DNA from: Nocardiopsis coralli
Lineage (GTDB): Bacteria > Actinomycetota > Actinomycetes > Streptosporangiales > Streptosporangiaceae
DNA length: 64,000 nt
Direction: 5' to 3'
Assembly: GCF_014892575.1 (NCBI RefSeq)
Contig: NZ_JADBGI010000004.1
Span: 188,282 to 252,281, forward strand
Both the position numbers and the translations under genes were made by a program. The notes beneath the pieces are model-generated. The model saw only the letters and a list, made by a program, of their open reading frames with translations. It made no database searches and was not told the DNA's origin. Below, one piece after another: positions 26,638-34,950 of the stretch; within the stretch, counting starts at the first letter, position 1, and the number at the start of each line of letters is the position of its first letter.

Positions 26638-28056
26638 TTGAGTCCCGACAGGCCCGCCGACACGACCCCCTCGCAGTGCCCGATGGCCGCAGCGCGTGAA
26701 GCCGCGGTCCCCCTCCACGGACACACCGAGGTACCCGCCCCCGAAGCCATGGAGGACCTGCGGCGCCGCTTCGGCTCCCTCGCCCCCGTCGAGGTCGCCC
26801 CGGGTGTTCTCGCCTGGGTGGTCCTGAGCTACGAACTCAACCGCAGTGTCCTGCAGGACCCCCACCATTTCCCCCGCGACCCCCGCCGCTGGACCGAGGC
26901 CAAGGAGGGGCGCGCGACCCCGGACCGGGTCCCCGGCCCCTTCTGGTACTTCCGCAACGCCCTGGCCAGCGACGAACCCGACCACAGTCGCTACCGGGAG
27001 GTCATCGAGGACGCCCTCAGCATCCTCACGGCCGCCCGCACCCACACCGTCGTGGACGAGTACGTTCGCGAGCTCATGGCCGAACCCGCGGCGCGCGGGC
27101 GTTCCGACCTGGTCGCCGACCTCGCGTTCCGGCTGCCCCTGCTCCTGCTCAACCGCGCCTTCGGCCTCGACGACACCCAGGGCGAGCAGCTCGTCGGCCT
27201 CATGCGCCAGGTGTGGGACGGCGGCGAGGAGGCCGAGGCCGCGATGGGCGGGCTCTTCGGTTACGCCCAGTCGGTCACCCTGCAGCGGCGCGAGGAACCC
27301 GGTGACGACGTGGTGTCCCGGATGATCCGGCACGGCAACGGCCTCGACGACGAGGAGGTCGCCCACCAGCTCATCCTCATCATCTCGGCCGCGCACGACC
27401 CGCTGATGAACCTCATCGCCAACACCCTCCACGCCCTGCTCACCGACCGCAGCTCCCGCGCCGACGTCATGAGCGGCAACGCGCGGGTGGAGGAGCTCGT
27501 CGACATCGTCCTGTGGAAGGCGCCCCCGATCTTCCTCATGCCGGGGCGCTACCCCGCCCAGCGCATGGAACTGGAGGGGTGGACCGTCGGCGAGGGCGAC
27601 TGCCTGATCATGGGCTACGGCCCCGCGCACGCCGATCCCCGCGTCGTCGAACACCTCGACCTCACGTCGCCGTCGGGAACCCGCGCGCACCTGGCGTTCG
27701 GGACCGGCCCCCACCAGTGCCCCGCCCGCAACCTGGCCCGGCAGATCGGCGTCGACGCGGTCGCGACGGTCTTCCGGATGCTTCCCGACATGACGCTGTC
27801 CGTGCCCGCCGACGACCTGTCCTGGCGGCGTTCCCCCTTCGCGCACGGCCTGGACGCCCTTCCCGTGACCTTCACCCCCGTGCAGACCGCCCCCCGGACC
27901 CCGCAGCCCACCCCGACCCCTGGAGGCCAGTCATGTCCGCACACCCCCGACCCGTCGTCCTCGAGCCGGGAGACCACCGGGGACTCGCCCGAACCCTCCG
28001 GGAAGCGGGCCCCGTTGCGCGCGTTGTGGTCGCGGATCTCGAGGTCTGGGCGCTGA
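26638..28056 (+). CDS. Cytochrome P450 lacking ExxR (CYP157-like)
   Basis: A 472-residue P450-fold protein. The heme loop AFGTGPHQCPARN (cysteine near residue 360) is present. Where all ordinary P450s have ExxR, the sequence reads ELVDIVLWKAPP (about residue 290). The I-helix reads IISAAHDPLMN, without the usual AGxxT acid-alcohol pair. Loss of ExxR with a -LW ending is what I recall for the Streptomyces CYP157 family, which is paired with CYP154. A normal P450 follows here and overlaps by 124 bp. TTG 26638 (GGAAGGAG upstream) is chosen because the N-terminus then aligns with the homologue at 54645-56015. The C-terminal 50 residues are a Pro/Ser-rich tail. Confidence 0.85.
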   Translation: MSPDRPADTTPSQCPMAAAREAAVPLHGHTEVPAPEAMEDLRRRFGSLAPVEVAPGVLAWVVLSYELNRSVLQDPHHFPRDPRRWTEAKEGRATPDRVPGPFWYFRNALASDEPDHSRYREVIEDALSILTAARTHTVVDEYVRELMAEPAARGRSDLVADLAFRLPLLLLNRAFGLDDTQGEQLVGLMRQVWDGGEEAEAAMGGLFGYAQSVTLQRREEPGDDVVSRMIRHGNGLDDEEVAHQLILIISAAHDPLMNLIANTLHALLTDRSSRADVMSGNARVEELVDIVLWKAPPIFLMPGRYPAQRMELEGWTVGEGDCLIMGYGPAHADPRVVEHLDLTSPSGTRAHLAFGTGPHQCPARNLARQIGVDAVATVFRMLPDMTLSVPADDLSWRRSPFAHGLDALPVTFTPVQTAPRTPQPTPTPGGQSCPHTPDPSSSSRETTGDSPEPSGKRAPLRALWSRISRSGR

Positions 28057-29141
28057 CCGGTGACGACGCACTGCGTTCGGCCCTCAACGACCCGCGCTTC
28101 CGCCGGAACTGGCGGTCGTGGCGGGCGCTGAACGAGGGTGAGGTGCCCGAGAACCACCCCGTCAAGGCGATGGTGCACCTGGACAACATGCTCACGTCCG
28201 ACGGCGCGGAGCACCGGCGTCTGCGGGGGCTGATCTCGCGTGCTTTCACCCCGCGCCGGATCGAGTCGCTGCGGCCGACCGTGGAGGAGACCGCGCGAGG
28301 GCTGATCGACGGCCTGGCCGAGCGGGCCGGCGAGGGGCCGGTCGACGTCAAGGAGGAGCTGGCCTACCCGCTGTCCATCGCGGTCTTCGCGGCGCTGTTC
28401 GGGTTCGAGCCCTCGCACCACGACCGCATGCGTGCGATGGTCGCCACGGCCTTCGCCGGGGGCAGCCCCGAGGAGGTCGCGCAGATGCGGGCCGACGTCG
28501 ACGCGTTCCTGGACGAGCTCGTGGCGGCCAAGCGTGCCGAGCCCGGTGACGACATGACGTCGGCGCTGGTGGCGGCGAACGAGGACGGCGAACGGCTCAG
28601 TGACGTGGAACTGCGCGACACCCTGTGGCTGATGGTCAGCGCCGGGTTCGAGACCACCGCGTCGGCGCTGGCCAACGGCGTGCAGGTGCTGCTGTCCCAC
28701 CCCGGCCAGCTCGACCTGCTGCGCAAGGGCGAGGCCGAGTGGTCGGAGGCGGTGGAGGAGGTGCTGCGCCACTCCACGAGCGTGGCGGCGCTGCCGTTCC
28801 TCTTCGCCGGCGAGGACATCGAGATCGGCGGGGTGACCGTCGAGAAGGGCGAACCGCTGCTGCTGGGCTACCTGGCCGCCAACCTCGACGAGGAGCGGTA
28901 CGGCGACAGCGCCGGGCGGTTCGACCTGACCGAGGACCGCCCCCGGCACCTGGGCCTGGGCCACGGCCCGCACACCTGCCTGGGGTCGGCGCTGGCCCGG
29001 ATGGAGTTGGAGACGGCGCTGCGCGGGTTCTTCACCCGCTTCCCGGAGGCCGCCGTGGACGGAGGGGAGCCGGCCGAGCTCCCGTCGGTCTTCATCAACT
29101 CCCCGATGGCGCTGCCCGTGCGCCTCGGCGAGCCCGCCTGA
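27933..29141 (+). CDS. Cytochrome P450 (CYP154-like)
   Basis: A 402-residue canonical bacterial P450 monooxygenase. The I-helix oxygen-activation motif is VSAGFETTAS (about residue 236), ExxR is in EEVLRHST (about 275), and the heme loop is GLGHGPHTCLGSALAR (cysteine near 349). ATG 27933 has TGGAGG upstream and lies 124 bp inside the previous P450 gene in another frame, so both frames code there. Together with the ExxR-less partner it looks like a CYP157-CYP154 pair, but none of the four conservon genes that accompany such pairs in Streptomyces is present. No ferredoxin or reductase is adjacent. Confidence 0.92.
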   Translation: MSAHPRPVVLEPGDHRGLARTLREAGPVARVVVADLEVWALTGDDALRSALNDPRFRRNWRSWRALNEGEVPENHPVKAMVHLDNMLTSDGAEHRRLRGLISRAFTPRRIESLRPTVEETARGLIDGLAERAGEGPVDVKEELAYPLSIAVFAALFGFEPSHHDRMRAMVATAFAGGSPEEVAQMRADVDAFLDELVAAKRAEPGDDMTSALVAANEDGERLSDVELRDTLWLMVSAGFETTASALANGVQVLLSHPGQLDLLRKGEAEWSEAVEEVLRHSTSVAALPFLFAGEDIEIGGVTVEKGEPLLLGYLAANLDEERYGDSAGRFDLTEDRPRHLGLGHGPHTCLGSALARMELETALRGFFTRFPEAAVDGGEPAELPSVFINSPMALPVRLGEPA

Positions 29142-29157
29142 ACCCCCGAGAACACGT

Positions 29158-29187
29158 GGGCCCCGCACGGCGAACCGTGCGGGGCCC
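29158..29187. terminator. Bidirectional terminator
   Basis: A perfect 13-bp stem GGGCCCCGCACGG / CCGTGCGGGGCCC with a CGAA tetraloop, between the convergent stops of the P450 (29141) and the AbgT-family gene (29211). The tail lacks a long T run, as is usual in high-GC actinomycetes. Confidence 0.85.
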
Positions 29188-29210
29188 CTGTGCTGTGCGG
29201 TGCCCGTGGG

Positions 29211-30761
29211 TCAGTTGACCGGGGCGCCCGGGCCGAGCGGGATGCCCAGGGCGTACCAACCGAGGAAGAACAGCGTCCACACGATCAGGATCGTCACCGT
29301 GAAGGGCAGCGTCAGCGAGACCAGGGTGCCGATGCCGGCGTCCTTGCGGTAGCGCTGCATGAAGCCCAGCACGAGCACGAAGTACGGGCTCATGGGCGTG
29401 ACGATGTTGGTGGAGGCGTCCGCGATGCGGTACATCGCCTGCGTCGTCTCCGGGTTCACGTTGAGCAGCATCAGCATCGGCACGAACACCGGTGCGATGA
29501 GCGCCCACTGCGCCGAACCGCTGGTGATGAACATGTTCATCAGCGCTGCCAGGAGGATGAAGCCGATGAACAGGAACGCCACCGGGACGTTCTGGTCGCC
29601 CAACCACTCGGCGCCGCGGATCGCCAGCACCTCGGCCATGCCCGACCACTCGAAGTAGGCCAGGAACTGCGCGGCCGCGAAGAACATCACCAGGGCCGGG
29701 GCGAGATCCTTGATGCCCTTGCCCATGTAGTTGGGGATGTCCGCGGCCTTGGTGACCGTGCCGGCCACGACACCGTAGGCGGTACCCACCACGAGGAAGG
29801 CCAGCGCCAGGACCACGGCGATGCCGGTGATGAGCGGGGACTCCATGACGGTGCCGTCGGGGCCGCGGAACCAGGAGTTCTCCGGTACCAGCGCGGCGAC
29901 GAACAGCGCGGCCATCACGAGCAGGGACAGGCCGGCGGCCTTCAGACCCTTGCGCTCCTCCGGCTGCAGGTTGAAGTCGCCGAGCGCGTCACCGCCGGTG
30001 GAGACGTCGTCCAGGCCCTCGGTACGCTTGCGCAGCACCAGCTCGGTGACGAGCGTGATGAGCAGCGCGAGGAGGACGGCGCTACCCGCGTTGAAGAAGT
30101 AGTTGGCCAGCGGGGTGACTGTGGCGTCGGGGTCGACGATCTGCGCGGCCTGGGTGGTGATGCCGCCGAGGAGAGCGTCGGTGGGCGCCACGAGGAAGGT
30201 GGCGTTCCAGCCCGCCGAGACCGAGGCGAAGGCGACGACGATACCGAGTGTGGGGCTGCGGCCCACGGCCTGGAACACGACGGCGGCGAGCGGGATCAGG
30301 ATGACGTAGGCGGCGTCACTGGCGATGCTGCCGACAATGCCGACCAGGGCCACCACGAAAGTCATGTACTTGGCCGGCACGCGAACGATGCTGCCGCGCA
30401 GGAGCGCATTGATGAGCCCGGTCTGCTCGGCCACCACGACGCCGAGCATCATCACCACGACGAGGCCCAGCGGCGGGAAGTTCACGTAGTTGGTGACGGC
30501 CTCGCCGAAGATGACCTGGAAGCCCTCCGGCGAGAGGAGACTCTGCACATCGATGCGTTCCCCGTCCATCGGGGAGACCGCGTGCGCACCCGCCCAGTTC
30601 AGGACCGCGCTGAGCACGACGACGATGCCTGCGAGGAACGCGAAGATCCAGAAGGGGTGGGGAAGCTTGTTACCCACCCGCTCGATCCCGCGCAGGGAAC
30701 CGAGGAGCACGGACATGGCCCGGCCGGGGGGTTTCTCCGTCGTCTCGGATGTCTCGGCCAC
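29211..30761 (-). CDS. AbgT family transporter
   Basis: A 516-residue inner-membrane transporter with about 11-13 hydrophobic segments. The family is known for p-aminobenzoyl-glutamate import (AbgT) and for sulfonamide efflux (MtrF, YdaH). Characteristic stretches include VGSIASDAAYVILIPLAAVVF, ASVSAGWNATFLVAPTDALL, the reentrant-loop-like NMFITSGSAQWALIAPVFVP and DASTNIVTPMSPYFVLVLGF. GTG 30761 lies behind GGAGGG. The open frame continues 28 codons upstream, but that peptide is unlike the family. It is a single gene, convergent with the P450s. The direction of transport cannot be told from sequence. Confidence 0.93.
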   Translation of the reverse strand: MAETSETTEKPPGRAMSVLLGSLRGIERVGNKLPHPFWIFAFLAGIVVVLSAVLNWAGAHAVSPMDGERIDVQSLLSPEGFQVIFGEAVTNYVNFPPLGLVVVMMLGVVVAEQTGLINALLRGSIVRVPAKYMTFVVALVGIVGSIASDAAYVILIPLAAVVFQAVGRSPTLGIVVAFASVSAGWNATFLVAPTDALLGGITTQAAQIVDPDATVTPLANYFFNAGSAVLLALLITLVTELVLRKRTEGLDDVSTGGDALGDFNLQPEERKGLKAAGLSLLVMAALFVAALVPENSWFRGPDGTVMESPLITGIAVVLALAFLVVGTAYGVVAGTVTKAADIPNYMGKGIKDLAPALVMFFAAAQFLAYFEWSGMAEVLAIRGAEWLGDQNVPVAFLFIGFILLAALMNMFITSGSAQWALIAPVFVPMLMLLNVNPETTQAMYRIADASTNIVTPMSPYFVLVLGFMQRYRKDAGIGTLVSLTLPFTVTILIVWTLFFLGWYALGIPLGPGAPVN

Positions 30762-31263
30762 GGCAGCCCTCCTTAACAAGCTGGTGGCGGGTGCGGGGTT
30801 GATGCACCGCGACACTGGTGTGGAACCTGTTGGGTCAGCGTCCATTCTGCGGTCACCCGGGTGATGCGTGTAACCGAGTGACGTTCGTCCCGGAAAGGTG
30901 TTTCGTAACCGTTAGTCGTGAACAGAAGCCTTGGCGCGCAAGGGTTCCCGTTCCTGGTCACGCTCGTGGGGCGGTCGTGTGACCGTGTGCACGCACGGGC
31001 GTCCGCGCGAGCACTGTGTGCACGCATCTTCCCTGTTCAGGGCGGTTGTTGAAGCCCGGCTGAGGTTCCGACGACGGTTTCGGTAAAGCGCGCAACGTTC
31101 CCATAACGCGTTGGATTCGGGTGGGGTTCGAGCCCCCTCTGTGGCGGTGTACGCTCTCTCGCCGAACCGCAGCAGTCACCGAGGGTGAGCACAAGGCAAA
31201 CCAGGTGACAGGCGGGCGCGCGGGCGATAGAACGGCCGCGACCGCCCTACGACGAGGAGCCCC
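30762..31263. other. Divergent promoter region
   Basis: About 500 bp between the AbgT-family gene and the divergent M3 peptidase. No gene is supportable. An 11-bp direct repeat GTGTGCACGCA occurs at 30985-30995 and 31016-31026. GTAACCG occurs on the AbgT side near 30870 and again as CGTAACCGTTAG near 30905, within the most AT-rich stretch, where the minus-strand promoter is likely. Nothing else stands out. Confidence 0.5.
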
Positions 31264-33234
31264 GTGACCGAGAACCCCTTGCTGCGACCCTCCGAACTCC
31301 CCTACGGCCTGCCCGACTTCGCGGCCGTGCGGGAGGAGCACTTCGTCCCCGCCTTCGAACAGGGTGTGGCCGAACACCTGGCCGAGGTCGCCGCGATCGT
31401 CGCCGACCCCGAACCCCCGACCTTCGACAACACGGTCGCGGCACTGGAGCGCTCCGGGCAGACCCTCAAGCGGGTGGAGACCGCCCTGCACACCCTCGCG
31501 GCCTCCGTCGGCACCGACCGGATCCAGGAGATCGACCTCGAACTCGCGCCCCGCTCGGCCGGCCACCACGACGCCGTCTTCCTCGACCGCGGGCTGTGGG
31601 AGCGCATCGAGCGGGTGAGCACCGGCGACCCGGAGGAGAGCCACCTCCTGGAGCGGTACCGCACCGACTTCGTCAAGGCCGGCGCCGAGCTCGACGACGC
31701 CCAGCAGGAACGCCTGCGCGCCATCAACACCGAGCTCGCCGAACTGCTGTCCGCCTTCGGGCAGAACCTGGTGCGCGCCGGCAGCGGTTCCGCGCTGGTC
31801 ACCGACGACCCCGCCGACCTCGACGGGCTCGGCGAGGAGCGCATCGCCTCCCTGGAGCAGGACGGCCGGTACGTGCTCCCGCTGCTCAACACCACCGTGC
31901 AGCCGGCCCTGGCCCAGCTCACCGACCGCGCCACCCGCGAGAAGCTGTACCGGCTCAGCACCGAGCGCGCCCCCGAGAACCTCGACCTCGCCGTCCGCAT
32001 CGCCGAGCTGCGCGCGGAGCACGCCGGGCTCCTGGGTTACGCCGACCACGCCGCTTACAAGGTCGCCGACCAGACCGCCAAGACCGTCGACGCCGTCGAG
32101 GAGCGCCTCCACGGGCTCGTCGGACCGGCCCGCCGCAACGTCGAACGCGAGGCCGCCGTGCTCGCCGAACAGGCCGGGCACGAGATCGAGCCGTGGGACT
32201 GGGCGTACTACGCGGAGCAGGTGCGCAAGGAACGCTACGACTTCGACGAGGAGGCGCTGCGCCCCTACCTCGAGCTCGACCGGGTCATCGAGGACGGGGT
32301 GCTGCACGCGGCACACCTGCTGTACGGGATCACCTTCACCGCCCGTCCCGACCTGCACGGGTACCACCCGGACACGCGCGTGTGGGAGGTCTTCGACACC
32401 GACGGGACCGGGCTGGGTCTGTTCCTGCTGGACCCCTACGCCCGCCCCACCAAGCAGGGCGGCGCGTGGATGCACAACCTCGTCGACCAGTCGTTCCTGC
32501 TCGGCGACCGGCCCGTGGTCGTCAACAACCTCAACATCACCAAGCCTGCCTCGGGGCCCACGCTGATGACCTGGGACGAGGTCGAGACCGCGTTCCACGA
32601 GTTCGGGCACGCCCTGCACGGGCTGCTGTCGGCGGTGCGGTTCCCGCTGGTGGAGGGCACGAGTGTGCCCCGCGATTTCGTCGAGTACCCGTCGCAGGTC
32701 AACGAGGTGTGGGCGACCGAGCCGGCGGTGCTGGAGCGCTACGCCCGCCATCACGAGACAGGTGAGCCCGTGCCGGCTGAGTTGGTTGCAGCGCTGGAGC
32801 GCGCCAACCGCTTCAACCAGGGCTTCTCCACCTTCGAGTACCTGGCGGCCGCGCTGCTGGACTGGCAGTGGCACCGTCTCGCGCCGGGGGAGAGGATCGA
32901 GGACCCGGCCGGCTTCGAGGCGCGTGCCCTGGAACGCGCCGGCGTCGCGCACCCGCTCGTCCCGCCGCGGTACCGGAGCACGTACTTCATGCACATCTTC
33001 GCGGGGGACTACAGCGCGGGTTACTACTCGTACGTGTGGAGCCAGGTGCTGGACGCCGACAGTGTCGAGTGGCTGCGCGAGCACGGCGGGCTGCGGCGCG
33101 AGAACGGCGACCGGTTCCGGGAGAAGGTCCTGTCCGTGGGCGGGAGTGTCGACCCGATGGGCGCGGTGCGGGACTTCCTGGGGCGTGAGCCCCGCCTGGA
33201 GCCCTACCTCGTGCGCAAGGGCCTGGAGGCCTGA
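31264..33234 (+). CDS. dcp: M3 family metallopeptidase (peptidyl-dipeptidase Dcp-like)
   Basis: Cytosolic zinc peptidase of 656 residues that cleaves oligopeptides. The zinc site TAFHEFGHALHGL has HEFGH at residues 445-449. The downstream FVEYPSQVNEVWA carries the expected third-ligand region, and YSYVWSQVLDAD with its tyrosines is typical of the substrate pocket. The helical N-terminal half starts PLLRPSELPYGLPDFAAV, normal for Dcp/oligopeptidase A. No signal peptide is seen. GTG 31264 follows ACGAGGAG. It is a single gene. Dcp versus oligopeptidase A cannot be fully separated by eye. Confidence 0.92.
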   Translation: MTENPLLRPSELPYGLPDFAAVREEHFVPAFEQGVAEHLAEVAAIVADPEPPTFDNTVAALERSGQTLKRVETALHTLAASVGTDRIQEIDLELAPRSAGHHDAVFLDRGLWERIERVSTGDPEESHLLERYRTDFVKAGAELDDAQQERLRAINTELAELLSAFGQNLVRAGSGSALVTDDPADLDGLGEERIASLEQDGRYVLPLLNTTVQPALAQLTDRATREKLYRLSTERAPENLDLAVRIAELRAEHAGLLGYADHAAYKVADQTAKTVDAVEERLHGLVGPARRNVEREAAVLAEQAGHEIEPWDWAYYAEQVRKERYDFDEEALRPYLELDRVIEDGVLHAAHLLYGITFTARPDLHGYHPDTRVWEVFDTDGTGLGLFLLDPYARPTKQGGAWMHNLVDQSFLLGDRPVVVNNLNITKPASGPTLMTWDEVETAFHEFGHALHGLLSAVRFPLVEGTSVPRDFVEYPSQVNEVWATEPAVLERYARHHETGEPVPAELVAALERANRFNQGFSTFEYLAAALLDWQWHRLAPGERIEDPAGFEARALERAGVAHPLVPPRYRSTYFMHIFAGDYSAGYYSYVWSQVLDADSVEWLREHGGLRRENGDRFREKVLSVGGSVDPMGAVRDFLGREPRLEPYLVRKGLEA

Positions 33235-33274
33235 GGTTCAACCGGGCAACCCGGCCCTGATCCGGGTCGGGTCC

Positions 33275-33300
33275 AGCGGCCGGGCAGGGGCCTGGCCGCT
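33275..33300 (+). terminator. Possible terminator after M3 peptidase
   Basis: A 7-bp stem AGCGGCC / GGCCGCT around a 12-nt loop, 40 bp after the peptidase stop. It has a modest stem and no T tract, so it is only a candidate. Confidence 0.4.
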
Positions 33301-33435
33301 TGCCGCCCACCCGATCTGCTCAGGGCGTTCATGGCGGCGGTCCCGAACCGGTGTGCATGGGGAATCAACGGGAACCAGGTGGGCGGGTGGACGGTCTCAC
33401 CGGACGTAGGCAATGGCGCTCGGAGAGGATGGACC

Positions 33436-33750
33436 GTGTCTGATCACGAGAAGAAGCCTTACCGGGGGAAGCTTCCGCCTGGAGGCATCCCCATTCCGCC
33501 CCATGAGGTACTGAAACTCCAAGAGCGGGCGAAGAGGTACGTGGAAAGTGCCAAGCACCTGTACGCGAACCTTCGTCTTGAGGAGAGTGACCCTGCGCTG
33601 GTGGAGGAGTACAACAGGGAGCGCGATCGCCAGGCGGAGATTCTGAAGACCGGGCAGTGGATGGACGACGGGGTGAGTGAGCGGATCGTGGAGGAGTATC
33701 CGCCGCTGCTGCGTGAGCTCCGTGGGCGGCTCGCGGATCTGGACTCATGA
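33436..33750 (+). CDS. Putative antitoxin partner of zeta-like toxin
   Basis: A 104-residue charged protein starting MSDHEKKPYRGKLPPGGIPIPP, then mainly helical (KLQERAKRYVESAKHLYANLRLEESDP and RQAEILKTGQWMDDGVSERIVEEYPP). GTG 33436 follows GGAGAGG. Its stop overlaps the toxin start by ATGA, the usual antitoxin-first arrangement. It has no clear similarity to the epsilon antitoxin that I can see, and the antitoxin role is inferred from position, size and coupling. Base composition drops relative to neighbours, suggesting transfer together with the toxin gene. Confidence 0.65.
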   Translation: MSDHEKKPYRGKLPPGGIPIPPHEVLKLQERAKRYVESAKHLYANLRLEESDPALVEEYNRERDRQAEILKTGQWMDDGVSERIVEEYPPLLRELRGRLADLDS

Positions 33751-34937
33751 TCCGCCCCGAAGACCTGGACCATGAAATCCGCAGGCAGAGAGACGAGCGT
33801 ATTCAGGAACTCACGCCGAATCGAGTTCCTGAGCGTGGCCCTGGTGAGCGACCGCAGTTCTACATCGTCGGCGGGCAGCCTGGTGCGGGGAAGTCGACCA
33901 CGCAGGAACGCTTGTTCAAGACTCTGCCTGCCGGGTCCGTGGCCTCCTACGATGGGGACGACAACGCGAAGATTCACCCCCGCTACGAAAAGATCATGCA
34001 GGTCTACGGAAGAGGCGGGCAAGAAGCAGTATCGGCAGAATTGAACAACAGAGGCCACTCCTACCATTCGGAGTATATGGGGCGTCTTCGGGGTGAGTAC
34101 GGTGGCCCCAAGTACGACGTGATTGCCAGCCATCCTCTTGGTAAGCAGGAACACGCCGACGCGTGGGTGGATGATTTTCGGGATCAAGGTTATGAGACCA
34201 CCGCGGTCTTCGTGGCCACACACGAGTCGAACAGTAGGTTGGGCATCGCCCACCGTTACCAGGAGAGCCGAGACGACCCGGACACCGCGTATGGCAGATG
34301 GCTCGATCCGGCGTTGCACGACAATTTCTACAGAGACGGTCCGGATGTCGCACACGATCTCGAGTCGCAGGCGAAGGTCGATCATCTCTTCGTAGTCAAC
34401 AGGGATGGTCAGGTTCTCCATGAGAACCACCGAGATCCTGATGGCACGATGGTGAACGATTTGGGCGCGCGGAACGCCATCACCGATGAACGGAGTAGGG
34501 CTCCCACACCTGATGAGGAGTCTCGTTTCGAGGCGACGGTCGCCTACATGCGCAGCACCGACCCGAACATTCGCCTTGAACCGGTCGACAGGGAGACTCT
34601 GGCGACGGTGGATGACGCGGTCGAGCAACGGGAGCAGCTGCGGAACTCGGTCGCTGGAGCAACGCCGTCAGCGTCGGCGCCTCAGGTCTCCATCGATGAC
34701 GCCATCATCAACCAGCGTCGGAGCACGAACGCGGCCCAAGCCGGTGAAAGTACGGCAACCCGTGGAACGAGTGCGGCGACCCCTCCGTTCTTGGCCGGTC
34801 AGACCCGCAGTACGAGTGGCAACGCAAGGGCCAACGCTACTTCGGGGGACCACGGGTCGCCTTTCACATCACGCCCTCGGACTCACGGTGATGCAGCCTC
34901 CTCGTCCAACAGTGCGGGTCCGCGAAAATCCAGATGA
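33747..34937 (+). CDS. Zeta toxin-like UDP-sugar kinase
   Basis: Zeta toxins phosphorylate UDP-N-acetylglucosamine and so poison cell-wall synthesis. The 396-residue protein has Walker A IVGGQPGAGKST (about residues 40-51), the substrate aspartate region SYDGDDNAKIHPRYEKI and a lid region with GIAHRYQESRDDP. The catalytic domain covers about 1-225. The rest is a Ser/Thr/Ala/Arg-rich low-complexity tail (for example ARANATSGDHGSPFTSRPR). Composition is clearly less GC-biased than in neighbouring genes (codons such as ATT, GAA, CGT), a sign of horizontal transfer. It overlaps the upstream small gene by 4 bp. Confidence 0.85.
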   Translation: MIRPEDLDHEIRRQRDERIQELTPNRVPERGPGERPQFYIVGGQPGAGKSTTQERLFKTLPAGSVASYDGDDNAKIHPRYEKIMQVYGRGGQEAVSAELNNRGHSYHSEYMGRLRGEYGGPKYDVIASHPLGKQEHADAWVDDFRDQGYETTAVFVATHESNSRLGIAHRYQESRDDPDTAYGRWLDPALHDNFYRDGPDVAHDLESQAKVDHLFVVNRDGQVLHENHRDPDGTMVNDLGARNAITDERSRAPTPDEESRFEATVAYMRSTDPNIRLEPVDRETLATVDDAVEQREQLRNSVAGATPSASAPQVSIDDAIINQRRSTNAAQAGESTATRGTSAATPPFLAGQTRSTSGNARANATSGDHGSPFTSRPRTHGDAASSSNSAGPRKSR

Positions 34938-34950
34938 ACATCGCTGGTGG

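Noticed and set aside
24856..27846. Long open minus-strand frame opposite the ATPase/receptor/P450 genes (likewise at 5100-7547 and 57332-60469)
   Set aside because: Gly/Val/Ala/Arg/His-rich shadow translations of high-GC genes; no ribosome sites or family motifs, while the plus-strand genes are clear.
31121..31136. T-arm-like GGGGTTCGAGCCCC, hinting at a tRNA or attachment site
   Set aside because: The preceding 60 bases do not fold into D and anticodon arms and no CCA-type end or acceptor pairing exists.
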